6,686 nt of DNA, taken from NCBI GenBank assembly GCA_937958785.1, contig CALGMY010000271.1, positions 1 to 6,686 of the forward strand, in the 5' to 3' direction. The stretch is from an uncultured Gammaproteobacteria bacterium (GTDB lineage Bacteria; Pseudomonadota; Gammaproteobacteria; Steroidobacterales; GCA-2729495). The notes below the pieces were generated by a model that worked only from the letters and a program-made list of their open reading frames with translations, did no database searches and was not told the origin of the DNA. Positions 6,282 through 6,686 of the stretch are shown here, one piece after another (positions within the stretch are counted from its first letter, which is position 1; every line of letters begins with the position of its first letter). A program made the position numbers and the translations under genes.

Positions 6282-6686
6282 CGGGAATTCTCCAGTGATT
6301 GCCAGAGCCGGACGACGGCGTAGGCGCGCCACGGCCGCCAGGTTTCCGCGAGGGCGCGCACCCGCCGGACGTCCCGGGTGCCGAGCGCCTTCAGCACGCC
6401 GAAATCGCTGGCGGGGAAGGCGTCGGGCCAGGCGAGGGCGCGCATCGCGATGAGCTGGGTGGTCCAGTCGCCGATCCCGGGGATCGCCGACAGTTGCCCG
6501 AGCGTCGCCGCGAGGGGCGCGCCCCGGTCTAGGCGGAGGCTGCCGTCGGCGACGGCGGTGGCGAGGCCCTGCAGGGCCCGGACCCGCTGGCGCACGATGC
6601 CGAGCCGGCCGAGGGCGGCGGGCGACGCGGCCGCCAGCGTCGCCGCCTCGGGAAACAGCCGGTCCACGCCCGCGTGGGGCGTGGCG
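6278..6686 (-). CDS. AlkA-type DNA-3-methyladenine glycosylase, C-terminal part (5' end cut by window)
   Basis: This glycosylase removes alkylated bases such as 3-methyladenine and starts base-excision repair. Only the last 135 residues are visible. Counted from the first complete codon at the window edge, the helix-hairpin-helix is LSAIPGIGDWTTQLIAMRAL (65-84). The catalytic Asp is Asp94 in FPASDFGVLKAL, at 6406-6404, and the ending RPWRAYAVVRLWQSL is typical of the family. A GTG at 6667 lies inside the domain and is not the start, because the frame stays open and conserved (ATPHAGVDRLFP) to the edge. In many proteobacteria this domain is fused to an Ada-like metal-binding and AraC-type N-terminus; whether that holds here cannot be seen. 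The stop overlaps the ogt start by ATGA, giving an alkylation-repair operon. The symbol alkA is plausible but left out because the N-terminus is missing. Confidence 0.9.
   Translation of the reverse strand, partial: ATPHAGVDRLFPEAATLAAASPAALGRLGIVRQRVRALQGLATAVADGSLRLDRGAPLAATLGQLSAIPGIGDWTTQLIAMRALAWPDAFPASDFGVLKALGTRDVRRVRALAETWRPWRAYAVVRLWQSLENSR
6290..6293 (-). promoter_or_regulatory. Ribosome binding site of ogt
   Basis: GGAG on the minus strand lies 8 bases before the ATG at 6281. It sits inside the end of the glycosylase gene and supports this start over the in-frame ATG at 6332, which would add 17 residues without family support. Confidence 0.6.

Noticed and set aside
5790..6323. A 177-codon plus-strand frame across ogt.
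   Set aside because: It is antisense to the Ogt protein, which has its active-site Cys and full fold; the plus-strand product has no family features.
6665..6667. GTG as the start of the glycosylase gene.
   Set aside because: The frame remains open with family-like residues upstream, and the enzyme would lack most of its fold; the gene is cut by the window edge.

Overview
The window is GC-rich chromosomal DNA (about two-thirds G+C by eye) and densely coding. It holds a complete creB-creC-creD set beside an ogt/alkA-type alkylation-repair pair. This points to a high-GC proteobacterium, most likely a gammaproteobacterium of the Xanthomonadales/Pseudomonas kind, but species cannot be set from sequence alone. 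No stretch over about 100 bases lacks a gene. I see no RNA genes, insertion sequences or CRISPR arrays.

Layout. (1) Minus strand, 1-1303: an ABC exporter with fused membrane and ATPase domains, CydD-like in style, cut by the left edge. (2) A 65-base divergent region carries a MerR-type operator: a perfect 6+6 inverted repeat inside a promoter with a 20-base spacer that points at the ABC gene. (3) Plus strand, 1369-2184: a MerR-family regulator with an unusually long, His/Cys-containing C-terminal extension. (4) Plus strand, about 2205-5788: creB (response regulator), creC (sensor kinase) and creD (inner-membrane protein). creA is not present in the window. A direct repeat TCCAC-N6-TCCAC sits just after the creC stop, ahead of creD, and closely matches the known CreB binding tag TTCAC-N6-TTCAC. 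(5) Minus strand, 5754-6281 and 6278-6686: an ogt-type methyltransferase preceded by the C-terminal part of an AlkA-type glycosylase. They share an ATGA stop/start, so they form an operon.

How the parts work together. MerR probably senses a ligand or metal and switches on the divergent ABC exporter by untwisting its overlong promoter. CreC and CreB form a phosphorelay that should induce creD through the tag. The AlkA and Ogt proteins repair alkylated DNA.

The strongest structural signal is a step in codon use. The flanking genes use G or C at about 93-96% of third positions, while creB and the start of creD use about 76-78%. The step lies near 2205 on the left and near 5788 on the right. The ogt reading frame runs 35 bases into the end of creD with a tail of unlike codon use. 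This suggests the creBCD block has a different history from its neighbours. No wholly new system is evident.
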